NCBI GenBank assembly: GCA_002428935.1
Contig: DIYG01000044.1
Span: 1-16,594 of the forward strand
Direction of reading: 5' to 3'
Length of the DNA: 16,594 nt
Origin: Halieaceae bacterium UBA6060
GTDB lineage: Bacteria; Pseudomonadota; Gammaproteobacteria; Pseudomonadales; Halieaceae
Below, one piece after another: positions 13,400 to 16,594 of the stretch. A model generated the notes under the pieces. That model worked only from the letters and a program-made list of their open reading frames with translations, was not told where the DNA came from and did no database searches. The first letter of the stretch is position 1. Each line of letters opens with the position of its first letter. The position numbers and the translations under genes are program-made.

Positions 13400-14200
13400 C
13401 TACCAGGGTATCGGTGCCCCTGCCCAATCCAGATAGTGAAGCTGACCGTCCGGTCCATGGTCATCGAGAAGCTCACTCAAACACCGTGCAGTAAACGAGG
13501 GTGAAAACAGTTTCTGGGGCGCCACACCCCGCTGAAATGGCGCGGAAAGCCCCGTCGCCACCGTGCCCGGGTGATAGGCCAGAAGCTTTACCCCGGGGGC
13601 TCGACGCGCCAATTCAATGGCGGCGGATTTGAGCCCCATATTCAGGGCGGCCTTCGAGCATCGGTAGCTGTACCAACCTCCCAGACCGTTGTCTTCAATA
13701 CTTCCGACCCGGGCGCTGAGCACGGCGACGCGGCAGTCACGACTTCGCCGTAATCCGCGACCCAGCGCGGCCACCCACAGCAAAGGCAGAATACAGTTCA
13801 CTCGATACACCTCGCCCAAGGCGTCACTGCGCAGAGCACCCAGGGATTTCTCCGGTTGATAGTCAGCGCTGTGGAGCGTGCCAACGGTGATGGCCACGCG
13901 ACTAAGCCGCGGCGCTCCCTCTAATACGGTCTCTATCCGACCGTTGAGGGCAGTTTCCAGTTCCCGGGATGCGGTGGGAGGTGCCGCAAGCACTCGCAGG
14001 CGACCACCCGCCTCGGTCTCCAGGTCCGCGAGGGCGGCGGGATCACGGGTAGTGGCCCACACTCGATCAAAACGAAGATCGTCCAACCAGTGCTCGAGAA
14101 CAGCTTGACCAATGCCACCGCTGGCGCCGATGACCAAAGCTTGAGCGCCAGCAGCGCCCTCGCCCGTCGCTCCCTGTCCATCGTCAGAGTCCAGACTCAT
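13400..14200 (-). CDS. Short-chain dehydrogenase/reductase (SDR), C-factor-like
   Basis: This is a classical SDR oxidoreductase of 266 residues using NAD(P)H. The coenzyme loop GASGGIG occupies residues 25-31 after a 20-residue Asp/Gly-rich leader. The catalytic residues are Ser167 in RVGSIEDN, Tyr179 and Lys183 in YSYRCSKAALN. The following AYHPGTVATGLSAPF is the usual 'PG.v.T' segment. The 'vgSi.dn..ggwysYr.SKaAln' pattern is typical of the CsgA/C-factor-like SDRs; their substrates are mostly unknown. ATG 14200 was chosen because AGGGAG lies close upstream; ATG 14218 would add six residues. It is the first gene of a minus-strand series leading to two lipoproteins, an acyl-CoA synthetase and yaiI. 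It is divergent from a ChaC-type gene across a 95-base gap. Confidence 0.9.
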   Translation of the reverse strand: MSLDSDDGQGATGEGAAGAQALVIGASGGIGQAVLEHWLDDLRFDRVWATTRDPAALADLETEAGGRLRVLAAPPTASRELETALNGRIETVLEGAPRLSRVAITVGTLHSADYQPEKSLGALRSDALGEVYRVNCILPLLWVAALGRGLRRSRDCRVAVLSARVGSIEDNGLGGWYSYRCSKAALNMGLKSAAIELARRAPGVKLLAYHPGTVATGLSAPFQRGVAPQKLFSPSFTARCLSELLDDHGPDGQLHYLDWAGAPIPW

Positions 14201-14295
14201 CCTTGCTCCCTTTCGCATCTACCCATTCCGTGGATGTACGAGCTTGCGCTGCCAGCAGATGTACACTGCGATGGAGCAGAGGCCAGGCACGGGTA

Positions 14296-14841
14296 ATGGC
14301 AACAGACGACCACTGGGTATTCGGTTACGGATCCCTTATCTACAAAGTTGATTTTCCCTTTCTGGATCGCGAGGTAGCGACCCTCCGGGGCTGGGAACGA
14401 CGCTTCTGGCAGGGCTCCCATGATCATCGCGGCACACCAGAGGCGCCGGGTCGTGTAGTAACCCTGGTGCGCTCCCCGGCCTCCCTGTGTCGGGGTGTCG
14501 CCTATCGCGTCGAGGAGTCGGTGTTTGCCCACCTGGATCATCGAGAAAAAAATGGCTACGAACGCCACCGAACTCGGCTGTACCTTGATCACCGTGAAGC
14601 AACGGTTTCCGGCACCTTCTACATCGCCGCCGAAGACAACCCGGCGTTTCTCGGCGGTGGTGATGACCGAGAGCTGGCCCGGCATATCGTCGCCAGCCAC
14701 GGTCCCAGCGGCAGCAATGCGGACTATCTGTTATCTCTGACCCAGGCCCTTCGCGAGCTTGGCGAACACGATGAGCATGTCATGAACCTGGAGCGAGAAG
14801 TTCTCCGCCTCCAGAACGAAGCGTGCACGGCGGGGGCGTGA
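14296..14841 (+). CDS. chaC: Gamma-glutamylcyclotransferase, ChaC2-like (glutathione-specific)
   Basis: ChaC enzymes cleave glutathione to 5-oxoproline and Cys-Gly in the cytosol. The 181 residues match the family closely and resemble human ChaC2 in several blocks: WVFGYGSLIYKVDFPF (residues 7-22), RRFWQGSHDHRGTPEAPGR (35-53), CRGVAYRVEE (65-74) and DHREKNGYE (81-89). The catalytic Glu is Glu84 of HREKNGY, in the position of Glu83 of ChaC2. The C-terminal half has DNPAFLGGG and GPSGSNADYL, also typical. ATG 14296 was chosen because the conserved domain begins there; a frame from 14203 would add 31 residues of unlikely composition. The Shine-Dalgarno (CGGGTA) is poor. It converges on the Pat gene with 51 bases between stops. 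Confidence 0.93.
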   Translation: MATDDHWVFGYGSLIYKVDFPFLDREVATLRGWERRFWQGSHDHRGTPEAPGRVVTLVRSPASLCRGVAYRVEESVFAHLDHREKNGYERHRTRLYLDHREATVSGTFYIAAEDNPAFLGGGDDRELARHIVASHGPSGSNADYLLSLTQALRELGEHDEHVMNLEREVLRLQNEACTAGA

Positions 14842-14869
14842 AGAAGACATCCTGTGCTCCAAAAGGACC

Positions 14870-14906
14870 GAAGATATATTCTTCCAGGGCGTCTAGAGGT
14901 GACGCC
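14870..14906. terminator. Small inverted repeats between chaC and pat, possible terminator
   Basis: GAAGA-TATAT-TCTTC spans 14870-14884. GGCGTC (14888-14893) pairs with GACGCC (14901-14906), the latter hairpin containing the Pat stop codon. Neither is followed by a T-tract. Position between converging genes is the main argument for a role in termination. Confidence 0.3.
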
Positions 14907-16594
14907 GGACCTCGGTCACGTCGGGGTCATCCACCCGCCGCACCAGACGAAACCCCAGACCGTCGCACAAGCGGAGCATCTTGCGATTGGAACTGAGAAC
15001 GTCTCCCTCCATGATCTCCAGCCCTCGATCTCTAGCCGCGTTCATAAGGCTTTGCATTAACTGGCGACCGATGCCCTGTCGCTGCATGCCGTCTGCAACG
15101 GTCAAGGCGAATTCGCAGGATTGTCCGTCAGGGTTGGCGACGTAGCGCGCCACGGCGAGAATTTGCGCTTCGGGTCCGTATTCGTCCAAAACCACCGTAA
15201 GGGCCATCTCCCGGTCGTAATCGATCTGGGTAAAGCGAGCGAGCATCTTGGGCGTGAGTTTATCCAGACGGTACATGAAACGGTTATAGCGGCTTTCCTG
15301 GGACAGGCCATCGACAAAGGCCTGCTCCATGGCCGCATCTTCGGGCCGGATGGGGCGGATCACCACATCTTGTCCGTCGGGAAGCTGCCACCGGCGGACC
15401 ATATCTTCCGGGTAGGGATGGATGGCCATGTGACCATAGCGCCGGGTAGAAGTCTGGGGCGGCGCGATCTCGATGTGCACGTGCTCCACCACCAGTTCCC
15501 CCCGAAGGATTTGCACGGGCTTCATCTGCAGGCGTTTGATCTCTGGAAGTACGCAACAGATTTCCGAGACACGCATGAGTAGGTCCAGCAGCGCCTGCTC
15601 CTGGGCACTGTCATTGATGAGACCGGGGCTCGATACCAAAGCTCGACGGATCAAATCCCGACAGAGAAAGCTGTTCAACGGTGGCAGGGACACGCATAAG
15701 TCAGCGGCGGCACTGCCGTGTAAGGGCCCAAGGAGGATAACTGGCCCAAAGTCCGCATCGATTTCGATACCCACCTGAATTTCACGAACATCCCCCCGCT
15801 CTCGCAAGCGCTGCACGCCGATACCGCTCACTCGGGCCTGGGGAAACTCCTGGGCCATCTGCTCGTGGATGGCGCGAAAGGCCGTGCGCACCGTGGGTGC
15901 ATCCCGTACATCGCGACGGGGCAAGGGGGCACCGGGGGTCAGCGCATCGGGGGTGTTGACGTGCAGGCTCACGGGAAGCCCCAGAGTCTCCGCCGCCACA
16001 AGCGCGTCACTGGCGGAAGTCACGTTGATGCTGTGTTGTACGGGGATGTGAAATGCGCTCAGCAGAGCCTTGCCTTCGGATACCGTCAGACGCTCCCGTC
16101 GATGACTGATCGCATCCTCGATCATCAGGTGAGCGCCCTGGATATCCGGCGGTGATTGAACACTTTGCGGCGGTGGCGCCTGGAGAAGTACCGCCTGGTG
16201 CCGCTCATAGGCCGCGAGATAGGCAAAAGCATCCAGACAACGCTCGGGGCTGGTGAACTGGAGAATCCCCGCTGCAGCCAATACTTGCCGTGCTTCAGCC
16301 ACCAGGTTCTGCCCCATCCAGCAGGCCAACACCGGTTTCCGAGCACTGCCCGATGCCTCGACCACAGCCTGGGCACAGGCCACGGGGTCCGTGTTGCGCT
16401 GGGGCGTGAGCAGCACCAAAAGGGCGTTGTAGCCCGGGTCCTGAAGCAGAGTTCGCGTAGCCGTCCCATAGGCTTCGGGCCCCGCATCACCGAGGAGATC
16501 CACACTCGCGCCGACGAGGTGGGCACCGGGCACCGCCGTTTGGATGTTACTCATGCTTACGGTAGATGGCTCTGCGAGCAACACCCCCCGCCGC
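14893..16594 (-). CDS. pat: Protein lysine acetyltransferase Pat/YfiQ type, 5' end cut by window edge
   Basis: Full-length Pat proteins have about 880-900 residues: an NDP-forming acyl-CoA synthetase-like part followed by a GNAT acetyltransferase. Here the C-terminal 560 or so residues are visible and the frame is open to the right edge, so GTG 16584 is not the real start. Visible residues about 1-150 match the synthetase alpha-type domain (SVDLLGDAGPEAY, LLVLLTPQRNTDP). About 165-365 is the ATP-grasp region (TVSEGKALLSAFHIPV, FGPVILLGPLHGS, LPPLNSFLCRDLIRR). About 400-563 is the GNAT domain, with VVIRPIRPEDAAMEQ, ESRYNRFMY, the probable catalytic Glu491 of CEFALTV, and the acetyl-CoA loop QRQGIGRQL (501-509). 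In related bacteria Pat acetylates and inactivates AMP-forming CoA synthetases. The usual ATP-grasp Lys and phospho-His-type motifs are degenerate, so ligase activity is doubtful, as reported for other Pat proteins. Confidence 0.92.
   Translation of the reverse strand, partial: RRGVLLAEPSTVSMSNIQTAVPGAHLVGASVDLLGDAGPEAYGTATRTLLQDPGYNALLVLLTPQRNTDPVACAQAVVEASGSARKPVLACWMGQNLVAEARQVLAAAGILQFTSPERCLDAFAYLAAYERHQAVLLQAPPPQSVQSPPDIQGAHLMIEDAISHRRERLTVSEGKALLSAFHIPVQHSINVTSASDALVAAETLGLPVSLHVNTPDALTPGAPLPRRDVRDAPTVRTAFRAIHEQMAQEFPQARVSGIGVQRLRERGDVREIQVGIEIDADFGPVILLGPLHGSAAADLCVSLPPLNSFLCRDLIRRALVSSPGLINDSAQEQALLDLLMRVSEICCVLPEIKRLQMKPVQILRGELVVEHVHIEIAPPQTSTRRYGHMAIHPYPEDMVRRWQLPDGQDVVIRPIRPEDAAMEQAFVDGLSQESRYNRFMYRLDKLTPKMLARFTQIDYDREMALTVVLDEYGPEAQILAVARYVANPDGQSCEFALTVADGMQRQGIGRQLMQSLMNAARDRGLEIMEGDVLSSNRKMLRLCDGLGFRLVRRVDDPDVTEVRRHL

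Noticed and set aside
13302..13427. Upstream extension of the first lipoprotein
   Set aside because: It would overlap the SDR gene and put 42 residues before an obvious lipoprotein signal peptide that has its own ribosome binding site.
1..16594. CRISPR array, tRNA, insertion sequence, integron or prophage
   Set aside because: No regularly spaced repeats, cloverleaf-like RNA, transposase or integrase motif, or flanking terminal repeats seen on either strand.

Overview
The window looks like chromosomal DNA of a GC-rich, aerobic, heterotrophic gammaproteobacterium. FolE closely resembles the E. coli protein, Shine-Dalgarno motifs are ordinary, the protein acetyltransferase is the large Pat/YfiQ type, and there is a DUF188 (YaiI) gene. 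A marine lineage such as Halieaceae/Cellvibrionales is my guess from gene content, not something the sequence proves. I see no tRNA, rRNA, CRISPR array, transposase, integrase or phage gene. This is ordinary chromosome with a few odd genes.

Layout. Positions 1-74 hold the 3' end of an unidentified gene. It is followed by a 733-residue unknown membrane protein (96-2297) with a cytoplasmic N-terminal domain, a Pro/charged linker, a probable periplasmic propeller-like region and several C-terminal membrane segments. Next is a tightly overlapped lutA-lutB-lutC operon (2350-5278) for L-lactate oxidation to pyruvate. It converges on a secreted SYLF/YSC84-domain protein (5297-5890, minus).

Positions 5961-7996 (minus) hold the most interesting locus: two GAPDH-family genes overlapping by one base. 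The promoter-distal one (5961-6971) has every catalytic motif of a phosphorylating, NAD-dependent GAPDH. The promoter-proximal one (6971-7996) keeps the fold and the NAD site. It has lost the catalytic cysteine (Pro in its place), both substrate-phosphate sites and the C-terminal Asn, so it looks like a pseudoenzyme made together with the active enzyme. Divergent from it is folE (8136-8825), closed by a perfect 14-bp hairpin shared with a converging outer-membrane beta-barrel gene (8917-9729).

A 437-bp gene-free stretch of lower GC (9730-10166) separates this from a minus-strand cluster. In transcription order the cluster is an SDR oxidoreductase (14200-13400), two overlapping BamE/SmpA-like lipoproteins (13301-12939 and 12952-12359), a long-chain-type acyl-CoA synthetase (12289-10640) and yaiI (10607-10167). 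Divergent from the SDR is a ChaC2-like glutathione-degrading gamma-glutamylcyclotransferase (14296-14841). The right edge is occupied by the C-terminal 560 or so residues of a Pat/YfiQ lysine acetyltransferase (14893-16594, minus), truncated by the window.

Functionally the window is mostly central carbon metabolism (lactate, triose phosphate, acyl-CoA activation), protein acetylation that responds to acetyl-CoA, folate and glutathione metabolism, and envelope proteins. No local regulator gene is visible.
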